DNA from: Sphingomonas bacterium
GTDB taxonomy: Bacteria > Pseudomonadota > Alphaproteobacteria > Sphingomonadales > Sphingomonadaceae
Assembly: GCF_903642285.1 (NCBI RefSeq)
Contig: NZ_CAHJWJ010000004.1
Coordinates: 62,001 to 126,000, forward strand
Length of the DNA stretch: 64,000 nucleotides
Direction: 5' to 3'
Shown here: piece after piece, positions 55,595 to 64,000 of the stretch
Position numbering within the stretch: the stretch's first letter is position 1
Layout of the letters: every line of letters starts with the position of its first letter
Made by a program: the position numbers and the translations under genes
Notes under the pieces: model-generated
The model's input: only the letters and a program-made list of their open reading frames with translations
The model's database searches: none
What the model was told of the DNA's origin: nothing

Positions 55595-55695
55595 AGCGCT
55601 TCCTTCCAGCCGACGGTGAATAGTGCACCATCAAAGCCGGGATCAAACATCCAGCCGTTCAGAAATCGCAGGCCGACCGCAACAACCGGCGCGTA

Positions 55696-56715
55696 TCAGC
55701 CGCCGGCTTTCACCACCAGCACGTGGAAGCTGCCGGTCTGTGCCACGGGGCGACGACCGCCGGTCGTCAGCGGTGGCGAGAAGCGTGCGGTCGGCAGGTA
55801 GAGCGTGCCGGTGCGCGGATCGACGGCACCGGTCCGCGCGCCCGGTTCGGTCGGGATCGTCGCGACCACCGTCGGAACCGCGGACGCCAGCGCGATCATC
55901 GTCAGCGAACCGCTCCTGCCGCACGGAATGAAGGCGAGCCGCGCGCGGGCATCCAGGATCACCGCATCCGCGCCCTGGCCGATGTCCAGCAACGCCACCT
56001 CACGCCGCGTGTCCGCGTCGATGACGGCCGCCTTCGCGTTCGCGCACGCGCTAATCAGCCAGTGGCGGCGCGCGTCATAGGCGAGGCCCGACGGCCCCTC
56101 GCAGCCCGGGAGCGCGATCGCGGGGCCGACCGCACCCGTCGCCAGGTTCGCGGTCTCGATCTCGTTCGCATCCTCGTTGTTGACGAACAGCGTATCGCCG
56201 GGACCCGCCTGGCCGAATTCGAGGCCCGGCTTCAGCGCGATCGTCCGCACGACCTTGCGCGTCGGGACGTCGATGACCGACACGGTTCCCGACTTCGCAT
56301 TCATCACCGCAGCACGGTGATGAACCACATCGTAGAACGCCGCGTCCGGACTGTGATCGACCGGGATGCGGGCGACCTCGCGCCCGTCGGCAGGGTCGAT
56401 CAGCCGCACGGTGTCGTCGCCGCCGCTCGTCACGAGCAGCAGGTTCCGGTCGGGCATCGGGACGACCGAATGGCCGCGCACGACGGTGCCGATCGATCGC
56501 ACGGCCGCAGGATGCGCAGGATCGATCACGGTGACGCCGGTGCTGCGCGCGACATAGACCTGGCCCGTCGTCGCGTCGACGCTGGCATAGTCCCAGCCGC
56601 CATCGGGGCCCGCGATCGAACCGGCCACCGAATAACGCGCCGTCCGCGATGGCGTCGCGCCGATCAGGGCGGCGGCGGTGGCGGCCAGCAGGGCGTACGC
56701 AAGCAGACGGGTCAT
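55696..56715 (-). CDS. YncE-like periplasmic beta-propeller protein
   Basis: 339 residues from the ATG at 56715 (GAGGACC eight bases upstream; the longer frame to 56778 is leader). A signal peptide (LLAYALLAATAAALIGA) is followed by repeated propeller blades such as SVDATTGQVYVARSTGVTVID, DDTVRLIDPADGREVARIPV and SGTVSVIDVPTRKVVRTI. Such proteins are of uncertain function. It is the last gene of the efflux operon after a 186-base gap and may be co-expressed. Confidence 0.8.
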   Translation of the reverse strand: MTRLLAYALLAATAAALIGATPSRTARYSVAGSIAGPDGGWDYASVDATTGQVYVARSTGVTVIDPAHPAAVRSIGTVVRGHSVVPMPDRNLLLVTSGGDDTVRLIDPADGREVARIPVDHSPDAAFYDVVHHRAAVMNAKSGTVSVIDVPTRKVVRTIALKPGLEFGQAGPGDTLFVNNEDANEIETANLATGAVGPAIALPGCEGPSGLAYDARRHWLISACANAKAAVIDADTRREVALLDIGQGADAVILDARARLAFIPCGRSGSLTMIALASAVPTVVATIPTEPGARTGAVDPRTGTLYLPTARFSPPLTTGGRRPVAQTGSFHVLVVKAGG

Positions 56716-56901
56716 CAGATGGTCCTCGTATATCGCCCGACGATACCGCGACCGGCGGCGGAACAACAGCCGCGGCACCGCAGGATTGCGCGGAACCGAT
56801 CTTGTGGCCGCCCATTATCGGCGGGTGTTTCGTGGCCGACCGGTGCCGGGCAGACCTCCCGCAGGAACGAAGGGGCTGTACGACCGGACGATCCCGCCTC
56901 G

Positions 56902-59900
56902 CTATGGCGCCCCGGCCACCCGCTGGGATCGTGCGCGAGACCCGCCGCCGAACGCCAGCACCAGCATCGGCAACAGCGTCAGCACCAGCGGCGCACCGAT
57001 CGCAAGCCCGAAGATGATCGCGGTCGCGAGCGGCTTCTGCAGTCCCGACCCGCGACCGATGCCGAGCGCGAGCGGGGCGAGCGTCAGGATCGCGATCATC
57101 GCGGACATGACGATCGGGCGCAGCCGCTTGCTGCCGGCCTCCAGCAGGGCGGACGCGTCGATGACGGTGCCGTCGGGCAGTTCGGCGAGGTAGAAGATCG
57201 CAAGCTCGGTCAGCATGCCGACGACCATCGTCAGGCCCATCAGCGCGGAGATGTCGAGTTCGGTGCCCGTGATCCACAGCCCGACGAACACCGCCGCGAT
57301 CGACAGCAGCACCGTCGCGACGACCGCCGCGGTATAGGCCCAGCGTTCGTAGAGCAGGGTCAGCAGCAGCGCGGACAGCAGCAGCGCCGCGACGAACACC
57401 GTCGCCAGATCGTGGAACGACCGGGTCTGCTGCTGATACAGCCCGCCATATTCCACGCGGACCGCGGGCGGCAGGCGAAGCCCGGCGACCGCGGCGCGCA
57501 CCCCGGTCATCGCGGTGCCGAGATCGGTGCCCTCCAGCCGCCCGGTGGCCGCGATGAACGGGGCCAGCCCCTCGCGCGTGATCTGGCGCTGGCCGGCCGC
57601 GATGCCGACCGTGGCAACCGCGCGCAGCGGCACGGCACGACCATCGGCGGCGCGAACGGTCAGCGCGGCGAGTTCGCTCGCCCGGGTGCGCAAGTCCTGC
57701 GGCACGCGGACCCGGACGTCGATCGAGCGCTCGCCCGCGAGCACCGACGTCGCGACCACGCCGCCGACCTCGGCGTCGACCTGCCTGGCGATAATATCGG
57801 GATCGAGCCCCGCCATCGCCGCGGCGGCGCGGTCGACATGGATCGTGATCGCATCGCCCGCGACGCGCAGTCCGCTCGCGACCTCGACCACACCCGGCAC
57901 CTTGCCGATCGCCTCCACGACCTTCGCGGTCGACGCCTCGATCAGCGCGGGATCGTCGCCGAACAATTTGACCTCGATCGGCTGCGGCACCGCGGTCAGA
58001 TCGCCGATCAGATCCTCCATCAACTGCGCGGTCTCGATCTCCAGGCCGGGAACCTGCGATTGTACCTTCTGGCGAATCTGCGCCATCACCTCGTCGATCG
58101 GGCGGCGCGATCCGGTCTTCAACCGGATGAAGAAGTCGCCCTCGTCCGCCTCGCTCAGCCCGCCGCCCAGTTGCAGCCCGGTCCGCCTGGAATAGCTGGT
58201 CACCTCGGGCGTCGCCTGCACGATCGCCTCGACCTGGCGGAGCAGCCGATCGGTGTCGGTCAACGCCGCGCCGGGTTTCGCCTTGTAATCCAGAATGAAC
58301 CCGCCCTCGTCCATCGCCGGCATGAAGCCGGATTGCAGATGCGTCCACGCGATCCCGCCAAGCGCGACGAGGATCGCGGCACCGATCGCGGCGACCGGCC
58401 CGGGCCGCGCGAACGCCCATGTCGCCGCCCTCGCGTAGCGGCGCTCCAGCGCGGCGGTGACCCGGTCGCCCTTCTCGGAGGCTTCCGCGTCCTTGTTCGT
58501 CAGCCAGCGTTCGGCAATTACGGGCAGCACGAACCGCGCATAGAGCAACGACACGGTCAGCGCCGCGACCATCGTGACCGCAAGCGCCTTGAAGAAGCCG
58601 CCGGTGACCCCGGTGATGAACGCCAGCGGCAGGAACACGACGATCGTCGCCGCGGTCGATCCGTACAGCGGTTTCGCCATCTCGCGTGCCGCCGCCAGCA
58701 TCGACGGCCGTGGCCGGTCTTCGCGATCCGCCTCCTGCAGGCGACGCATCAGATGCTCCAGCATCACGACCGCATCGTCGACCACCAGCCCGACCGCCGC
58801 CGCCATGCCGCCGAGCGTCATCATGTTGAAGCTCATCTCGAGCACCATGAGCGCGAGGCACGTCGCCGCCAGCACCGCGGGCAGCAGTACCGCAGTAATC
58901 GCCATCAGCCGCCAACTGCGAAGGAACAGGAACAGCACCAGCCCCGCCAGCACCGCGCCGAGCAGGATCGAATCGCGCACCGATGTCGCCGCGCCGGTTA
59001 CCAGCTCGGATTGGTCGTAGAACGGGCTCACCTTCACGTCCGCCGGCAGCGCCACGGCCTTCAGCGCATCGCCGACCGACCGGACCAGCCCGACCGCGTC
59101 CGCGGTCGGCGTCTGGCGGATGTTGACCAGCACCGCATTCTGCCCGTTCGCGGTCACCCGCGTCCAGGCGGGGGCCGCACCGCGCCGGACGGTCGCGATC
59201 TGGCCAAGCGTCACGACGCCCGCCCCTGCCGTCGCCGCCGCCTTGACCGGGATCGCTGCGATATCGGCTTCGGTCGTCACCCGGTTCTCGACCAGCGCGA
59301 GGTACAGCCGGTGGCGATCCTCGATCCGGCCGACCGCGGCGACGGTGTTGGCGCTGGCGAGCGCGGTGTTGACGTCGGTGACCGCGATGCCCAGCGCCTG
59401 CATCCTCGCGGGATCGATCGTTACTGCGATCTCGGGTGCCGCACCGCCCAATATGTCGACCCCGGCGACACCGTTTACGGAGGACAATACCGGCCGCAGG
59501 GTGGTTTGCGCGATCTGCGCCAGTTCGACGCCGCTTCGCTTGGTGGACGTCAACGACAGCCCGAACACCGGGAAGATCGTCGGATCCGATCGCCGCACGC
59601 CGAACCGGATCCCCGGCGGCAGGTCGGGGGTGAGGGCCGCAAGCGCGGCCTGCGTCGCGAGCGTGGCGGCGACCATGTCCTCGCCCCAGTCGAACCCGAG
59701 CTGCACCTCCGCCGAACCGCGGCTGGTCGTCGACCGGATTTGGGTGACGCCGGGGATGCCGCGAAGCGCGATCTCCGCCGGGCGGGTGATCTGCGCCGCC
59801 ATCTGCTCCGGATCGCGCTCGCCCGCATCGATCGAGACGACGACGCGCGGATAGTCGATATGCGGGAACAGGCTGACCGGCAGCCGCGTCGCCGCGACCA

Positions 59901-59970
59901 GCCCCGCGAGGGTCACCAGAATGACCGCGAGGCAGATCGATCGCTGGTGCCGGATCAGCGCCTCCTTCAC
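56902..59970 (-). CDS. RND efflux pump, inner membrane permease
   Basis: 1022 residues, the proton-driven pump of a tripartite exporter. It begins MKEALIRHQRSICLAVILVT, has two large periplasmic loops and twelve membrane segments, and carries the proton-relay Asp pair in AAAVGLVVDDAVVMLEHL. The second half has LMGLTMVVGMLTELAIFYLAEL, where the AcrB type has its Lys/Thr partners. The periplasmic and helix text is closest to CzcA/MdtB-like pumps, but neither metal nor drug specificity is certain. It overlaps the adaptor gene by four bases. Confidence 0.92.
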   Translation of the reverse strand: MKEALIRHQRSICLAVILVTLAGLVAATRLPVSLFPHIDYPRVVVSIDAGERDPEQMAAQITRPAEIALRGIPGVTQIRSTTSRGSAEVQLGFDWGEDMVAATLATQAALAALTPDLPPGIRFGVRRSDPTIFPVFGLSLTSTKRSGVELAQIAQTTLRPVLSSVNGVAGVDILGGAAPEIAVTIDPARMQALGIAVTDVNTALASANTVAAVGRIEDRHRLYLALVENRVTTEADIAAIPVKAAATAGAGVVTLGQIATVRRGAAPAWTRVTANGQNAVLVNIRQTPTADAVGLVRSVGDALKAVALPADVKVSPFYDQSELVTGAATSVRDSILLGAVLAGLVLFLFLRSWRLMAITAVLLPAVLAATCLALMVLEMSFNMMTLGGMAAAVGLVVDDAVVMLEHLMRRLQEADREDRPRPSMLAAAREMAKPLYGSTAATIVVFLPLAFITGVTGGFFKALAVTMVAALTVSLLYARFVLPVIAERWLTNKDAEASEKGDRVTAALERRYARAATWAFARPGPVAAIGAAILVALGGIAWTHLQSGFMPAMDEGGFILDYKAKPGAALTDTDRLLRQVEAIVQATPEVTSYSRRTGLQLGGGLSEADEGDFFIRLKTGSRRPIDEVMAQIRQKVQSQVPGLEIETAQLMEDLIGDLTAVPQPIEVKLFGDDPALIEASTAKVVEAIGKVPGVVEVASGLRVAGDAITIHVDRAAAAMAGLDPDIIARQVDAEVGGVVATSVLAGERSIDVRVRVPQDLRTRASELAALTVRAADGRAVPLRAVATVGIAAGQRQITREGLAPFIAATGRLEGTDLGTAMTGVRAAVAGLRLPPAVRVEYGGLYQQQTRSFHDLATVFVAALLLSALLLTLLYERWAYTAAVVATVLLSIAAVFVGLWITGTELDISALMGLTMVVGMLTELAIFYLAELPDGTVIDASALLEAGSKRLRPIVMSAMIAILTLAPLALGIGRGSGLQKPLATAIIFGLAIGAPLVLTLLPMLVLAFGGGSRARSQRVAGAP

Positions 59971-60992
59971 TGCACCCGGACCTTCATCCCGTCGTCGAGC
60001 GCGGTGCCGCCTTCGATCACGACCCGGTCGCCGGGGTTGATCCCCTTCAGGATCTGCACCGTGTCGCCGCCGCCATTGCCGGTGACGACCGCGACGCGCG
60101 ACGCCACCCCGCCGCGCACGACGAAGACATAGGTCCGGCCACCATCGTCGAGCAACGCCGCATAGGGGACCGCGATGCCGGTCGTCGTCGCCCCGATGCT
60201 CAGCGTGGCACGCACCGGCTGCCCCGCGGACAGCCCCGCGGCAGGCGGAACGCGCACGAACACCGATGCCAGCCGGGTGGTCGCATCGACTTGCGGATCG
60301 ACGCCAACGACCGGTACCGTCACCGACGCACCGCCATTCATGGCCTGGATCGCGATCGCCATGCCGGGCCGGATGCGAAGCGCCACCGCGGGATCGACGC
60401 CGATGCGCGCGCGCAGATCGCCGCGCCCGACGATCGACGCGATCACCGCGCCAGCCGCGAGCTGATCCCCCGGGTTGGCGGTCAGCCCGGCCACCGTACC
60501 CGCCACCGGCGCACGCAGCGTCGTGCCGTTGCCGGACAGACCGAGATTGGTCTGAGTAGAGTGCGCCGTCGCCGCCGCGGCCTTAGCGGTCTCGACATCG
60601 GCATTCGCGATCAGCCCGTCGCTGCGCAGCCGCAGCGCGCGGGCATAGGCGGCGTCCGCGACCTGGACGTCGCTCGCCGCCCTGGCGAGGGCGGTGCGCG
60701 AGCCCGGGCTGGGGCGCAGCACGACGATCGCCTGACCGGCGGCGACCGCGGTTCCGGTCGGTGCCGCGACGCGGGCGACGATCGCCTCTGCCGGCGCGAC
60801 GATCGCATGGTCCGCGGACGGACCGGCTTCGGTGGTCCCGTAAGCCACCACCGAATCGCTCCGCGCGCCGGTTACCGCGCTCGCCACGCGCACCATTGCG
60901 GTCGGCTTGGCTTTCTCCGCGGCGTCGGGGGTTTCCGCGCTGCCACAACCCGCCAGCATTAACGGGAGCGCAATCAGGGCGAACGGCTTCAT
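59967..60992 (-). CDS. RND efflux periplasmic adaptor (membrane fusion protein)
   Basis: 341 residues from the ATG at 60992. That start makes an ATGA overlap with the upstream gene and good spacing to AAGG; an ATG at 61001 touches that site. Lipoprotein signal LMLAGCGS. Two biotinyl-lipoyl-like halves are seen (IVAPAEAIVARVAAPTGT and TTLRAPVAGTVAGLTANPGD), separated by a helical hairpin of about 50 residues. The C-terminal part is beta-barrel. It links the pump to the TolC-like channel. Confidence 0.93.
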   Translation of the reverse strand: MKPFALIALPLMLAGCGSAETPDAAEKAKPTAMVRVASAVTGARSDSVVAYGTTEAGPSADHAIVAPAEAIVARVAAPTGTAVAAGQAIVVLRPSPGSRTALARAASDVQVADAAYARALRLRSDGLIANADVETAKAAAATAHSTQTNLGLSGNGTTLRAPVAGTVAGLTANPGDQLAAGAVIASIVGRGDLRARIGVDPAVALRIRPGMAIAIQAMNGGASVTVPVVGVDPQVDATTRLASVFVRVPPAAGLSAGQPVRATLSIGATTTGIAVPYAALLDDGGRTYVFVVRGGVASRVAVVTGNGGGDTVQILKGINPGDRVVIEGGTALDDGMKVRVQ

Positions 60993-62332
60993 CGTGTCCA
61001 TCCTTCGCTGGGGCCACCCGACAGCAGTTCGAGGGCGATCGTCTGTTCGGCGATCTGCTGATCCAGTTGCGACAGCGTCAATTGCCGGTCGCGGATCGCC
61101 TGCGCCGCCGCGTCGGCGGTCGCGGGTGCCAGATCACCGCGATCGGCGGCGCGCTTCGTGGCGTCCGCATATTGCCGGAGCGTCGGCAATTGATCGACCA
61201 GCGCCCCGCGCTGCCGCCGGACGACCGTCAACGCCGCGACCGCGGTGCCGATATCCGCGCGCGTCTGGAACAGTCGCGCGTCATATTCGGCCTTCAGTTG
61301 CGCGCGGGTCGCGGTGGCGACGGCGATCCCGCCGCGGTTACGGTTCCACAGCGGCAGCGCGAAGCCGACGGTCGGCCCCGTGGTGTAATTGCCCGCCGTA
61401 TCGCGCGCCCCCGCCAGCTGCAGCGACAGGTTCGGGAACTGGTCGAGCACTTGTTTGTGCAGGTCCGCCTCCGACGCCGCATAGCCCTGACGCAACGCCT
61501 GGAGATCGAGCCTGCGGTCGATCGCCTGCGCGGTCAGCACGGATGCGGCGGGCGGGACCGGCGCCGGACCGGCGGGGGCGAGGATCAGCATCGTTTCCGG
61601 CGGCAACCCAAGCAGCTTGCTCAGTTCGCCGCGTGCGGCCGTCAGGTCGCGTTCCGCCGCCCGCGCCTTGTCGGCGCTGTCGAGTGCCGCCTGCCGCCGC
61701 GCGTCCAGATCGCCCGCCGCCAGGTCGCCCCGCCCCGCCGCCCGGCCTACCGCCTGGAACAGCCGCTCCGCCGCCGCCGCACTGAACCGCGCGATGCCGG
61801 CCTGCTGTGTCAGCGCGAGGATACGAACGCCCAGCAACCGCGCCTGTCCCGCCGCCTGCCATTCCGCCCAGGCGTAATCCAGCCGCACCTGCCGCTTGCT
61901 CGCCTTCCCCGCCGCACGCGTCGCACGCGCGAGCCTGAGCTGGCCGAGGTCGAACCCGATCTGACCGCCGAAGCCATTGAGCGGATCGGGTCCCGAGATG
62001 CGCTTGTCGAACGTCCCGGCCGCGGTCGGATCGGGGATCAGCCGCGCGGCGAAGGCCTGCGCGCTCGTCACCCCGCCCTTCATCCGTAGCGCCTTCAGGT
62101 CGGGGTTCTCCAGAACCGCCAACACCGCCAGCGCATTTGGGGTCAGCGGCTGCGAAAGGTCGATCGGTTGCGCGGTCAGATACGGCCGGTCGATCCGCGC
62201 CGCATCGACGGAAACGATCGCGGGATCGGACGGCGCAAGCACCGCGTCCGCCGATCCGAGCGGCGACGCGCGGTAGGTCGCGCATCCCGACAGGAGTGCG
62301 ACCGCCGGTAGCAAAGCCAAACCGCGCATCAC
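60989..62332 (-). CDS. TolC-family outer membrane efflux protein
   Basis: 447 residues with a lipoprotein signal (LLPAVALLSGCATYRAS), followed by two alpha-helical repeats of the outer membrane efflux type. Visible are NPDLKALRMKGGVTSAQ, the long Ala-rich helix ARLLGVRILALTQQAG, FALPLWNRNRGGIA and RADIGTAVAALTVVRR. First complete gene of the operon TolC-adaptor-pump. Its ATG overlaps the stop of the response-regulator remnant. Confidence 0.9.
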   Translation of the reverse strand: MMRGLALLPAVALLSGCATYRASPLGSADAVLAPSDPAIVSVDAARIDRPYLTAQPIDLSQPLTPNALAVLAVLENPDLKALRMKGGVTSAQAFAARLIPDPTAAGTFDKRISGPDPLNGFGGQIGFDLGQLRLARATRAAGKASKRQVRLDYAWAEWQAAGQARLLGVRILALTQQAGIARFSAAAAERLFQAVGRAAGRGDLAAGDLDARRQAALDSADKARAAERDLTAARGELSKLLGLPPETMLILAPAGPAPVPPAASVLTAQAIDRRLDLQALRQGYAASEADLHKQVLDQFPNLSLQLAGARDTAGNYTTGPTVGFALPLWNRNRGGIAVATATRAQLKAEYDARLFQTRADIGTAVAALTVVRRQRGALVDQLPTLRQYADATKRAADRGDLAPATADAAAQAIRDRQLTLSQLDQQIAEQTIALELLSGGPSEGWTR

Positions 62333-62535
62333 GTCCCCCCAGCCGGCAACATCCGATCGACCACGATCGCGTCATAGCCGTCGTCCATCGCCTGAGCCAA
62401 CACGTCGCGGCCGTTCGCCGCGAGCGTCACGATATGCCCCGCCCCGCGCAGGCAACGGGTATCGGCTACTAAGCCTACGGCCTTACATCGCCTGGTATCG
62501 ATCGTCCGATCCGGTCGTCGTTTACAAATCGTCAA
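62329..62535 (-). pseudogene. Remnant of a response regulator receiver domain
   Basis: A 68-codon ORF whose second half reads GHIVTLAANGRDVLAQAMD and DGYDAIVVDRMLPAGG. This is the receiver segment around the phospho-acceptor Asp (VVDRMLP) of OmpR-type regulators of the CopR/CusR group. The N-terminal acidic pair is missing and the DNA-binding domain is absent, since the frame stops inside the TolC start codon. It looks like the broken former regulator of the efflux operon; a short expressed peptide cannot be ruled out. Confidence 0.6.
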
Positions 62536-62621
62536 TCTTTGTTCCGACGCGGAATCGCAACAGAACTGTCACGCTGCGGCCGTAGCGCTTCGCCAGCAGG
62601 ATTGGCGTGGGGGAAGCGAAG

Positions 62622-64000
62622 ATGAAGACGTGTCATATCCGGGCGCATGCTCGTGGCCTTGCCATGGGTGCCAGCGTCCTGGCGCTGTGTGCGCTCGCCG
62701 ATCCGGCGCTCGCTTCGGCGCTCGACAAGCCGGTAGCTGCGAAGGATGCCGCCCCGCCCCTCCCGGCGGCCGCCAGCGGGGACCCGCAGACGCAGACGAC
62801 GGGCATCGCCGAAGGTTCGGACATCGTCGTGACCGCGACCCGCGCCAACGAGATCGCGCCCGTCACCGCGTCGCTGCAGGAAAAGCAGCCGCAGTCGATC
62901 ATCAGCCGGTCCTTCATCGAGGATTCGCTGCCGGCGTCCGCGGACTTCAACCAGATCGCGCTCATCAGCCCGAGCGTGTCGAACACGGGTGCCGCGAACG
63001 GCGTCGGCCTTTCGGAATCGAAGGCGCAGATCCGGGGCTTCCAGGACGGCGAATACAACGTCACCTATGACGGCGTGCCGTTCGGCGACACCAACGATCC
63101 GACGCATCATTCGAACACCTTCTTCCCGTCGAACACGATCGAGACGCTCGTCGTCGATCGCGGTCCCGGGAACGCCAGCCAGCTCGGCCAGGCGACGTTC
63201 GGCGGCAACATCAATCTCTTCAGTCGTGAAACCCGCGAGAACCCGGGGGTGGAGCTGAAGGGCACCTACGGCACCTACAACACGTATCTCCTGCGCGGCG
63301 TCGCGCAGACGGGCGCGATCGACAAGCTGGGCGGCACCGAAATGGTGTTCAGCGCGCAGCATATCGGATCGGACGGCGCGCGGACCTACAGCCCCTTCTA
63401 TTCGAACAACGTGTTCGGAAAGATCGTCATCCCGGTCGGCCCGCATGCGCGGCTGACGCTGCTCGGCACGTATAATGAGAACAGCTTCAACCAGCCGGAC
63501 AATGACGGCGTGACACTGGGGCAGACGGCGCTCTACGGCAAATACTTCAGCCTGAACAACGATCCGAATACGCAGGATTACTATAAGTACAACTACACCC
63601 ACAAGACCACCGACTTCGAGATCGTCAAGTTCGAAGCCGATCTTGCGCCGCACTCGACGTTCGAGAATCGTGCCTATACCTATAGCTACGACAACGAGAC
63701 GCTGAGCGGCAACGACGTCACCATCTACGGCACGGCGACGCCGACCGCGACCACGGCTGCGCAGATCGCCGCCGCCGTGACTGCGGCGAACGTCACGACG
63801 CCGACGCAGGGCGGCAAGGCGGTGCTCGGGGGCGTTCCGGGGTACACCAAGACGAACAAATACCGGGTGTTCGGCGATATCGCCAAGACGCGGCTCGATT
63901 TCGGCTTCGGCACGCTGACGGCGGGCGCATGGCTCGAATTCTCGAACACCTATCGCCAGCAGCGCGATGTGAACCTGATCGACCTGTCGCCCAACTATGT
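62622..64000 (+). CDS. TonB-dependent outer membrane receptor (3' part cut by window edge)
   Basis: The ATG at 62622 follows GGGGGAAG. A signal peptide (MGASVLALCALADPALASA) and a linker lead to the TonB-box-like SDIVVTATRANE. The plug carries SKAQIRGFQDGEYNVTYDG and VDRGPGNASQLGQATFGGNI. The frame stays open to base 64000 (about 460 codons), so the barrel is incomplete here. It is divergent from the efflux operon. The ligand is unknown. Confidence 0.92.
   Translation, partial: MKTCHIRAHARGLAMGASVLALCALADPALASALDKPVAAKDAAPPLPAAASGDPQTQTTGIAEGSDIVVTATRANEIAPVTASLQEKQPQSIISRSFIEDSLPASADFNQIALISPSVSNTGAANGVGLSESKAQIRGFQDGEYNVTYDGVPFGDTNDPTHHSNTFFPSNTIETLVVDRGPGNASQLGQATFGGNINLFSRETRENPGVELKGTYGTYNTYLLRGVAQTGAIDKLGGTEMVFSAQHIGSDGARTYSPFYSNNVFGKIVIPVGPHARLTLLGTYNENSFNQPDNDGVTLGQTALYGKYFSLNNDPNTQDYYKYNYTHKTTDFEIVKFEADLAPHSTFENRAYTYSYDNETLSGNDVTIYGTATPTATTAAQIAAAVTAANVTTPTQGGKAVLGGVPGYTKTNKYRVFGDIAKTRLDFGFGTLTAGAWLEFSNTYRQQRDVNLIDLSPNY

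Noticed and set aside
56075..58915. Long minus-strand open frame (about 946 codons) inside the RND pump gene
   Set aside because: Arg/Gly/Ala-rich frame-shifted shadow of the pump gene; the true frame has all family motifs.
55723..60132. Very long plus-strand open frame (about 1469 codons) opposite the efflux genes
   Set aside because: It is Arg/His/Asp/Gly-rich without recognisable domains and lies antisense to three clear genes; a typical artefact of high-GC codon bias.
1..64000. CRISPR arrays, tRNA or rRNA genes, prophage
   Set aside because: No regularly spaced repeats, cloverleaf-like genes, rRNA stretches or phage structural genes were seen by eye; a covariance-model scan would be needed to exclude a small RNA gene.

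Overview
The window looks like a chromosomal segment of a sphingomonad-type alphaproteobacterium (Sphingomonas or a close relative). The reasons are the high GC content, several large TonB-dependent receptors, the paired DUF1501/DUF1800 secreted proteins, many secreted peptidases, and a LOV-HTH regulator that reads like EL222 of Erythrobacter litoralis. No rRNA, tRNA, CRISPR array, phage or intact insertion sequence was seen. The genus assignment is an inference from gene content.

Layout. 1-2.6 kb: ribF (cut by the window edge) and folA, a TonB-like envelope protein and two tiny membrane/secreted ORFs. 2.6-8.1 kb: secreted DUF1501/DUF1800 pair, an S9 peptidase and a small exported protein. 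8.3-18.9 kb: sulfur acquisition, with a sulfate ABC transporter operon (sbp-cysT-cysW-cysA) followed, after a small hydrolase and Ada, by a tightly coupled ATP-grasp / flavin monooxygenase / MetN-MetI-MetQ operon. 19-23.3 kb: formate/nitrite-family channel, DUF885 protein and S10 carboxypeptidase.

23.3-31.7 kb is the most interesting region. A run of minus-strand genes encodes an SDR oxidoreductase, a double-ATPase KaiC homologue, a hybrid PAS histidine kinase, a LOV-LuxR photoreceptor transcription factor, a xanthorhodopsin-like proton pump and the retinal-producing Blh dioxygenase. A spore-photoproduct-lyase-like radical SAM gene ends convergently against blh. The rhodopsin keeps the proton-pump residues, a green-tuning Leu and the Gly that opens the carotenoid-antenna site in xanthorhodopsin. 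A 12-base match to the EL222 operator consensus lies between the LOV gene and the rhodopsin gene. Together these suggest a blue-light-gated phototrophy module with a KaiC/kinase signalling arm.

31.8-42.6 kb: carbohydrate use, with a secreted aldose 1-epimerase, a complete sugar-type ABC transporter whose ATPase gene is convergent with the permeases, a TonB-dependent receptor with a TTG start, a HAD phosphatase and a GH1-like glycosidase. 43.0-48.5 kb: kdpFABC plus kdpE, with no kdpD between them, preceded by a 27-residue micro-ORF and a strong hairpin with a T-run. 48.6-55 kb: a TonB-dependent receptor divergent from a BBP2-type porin, YnfA and the glutathione-dependent formaldehyde dehydrogenase. 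55.0-55.6 kb: wreckage of an IS481-type transposase joined to the N-terminus of a DUF2891 gene. 55.7-62.5 kb: an RND efflux operon (TolC-like, adaptor, pump, YncE-like beta-propeller) headed by the remnant of a response regulator. 62.6-64 kb: a further TonB-dependent receptor running off the window.
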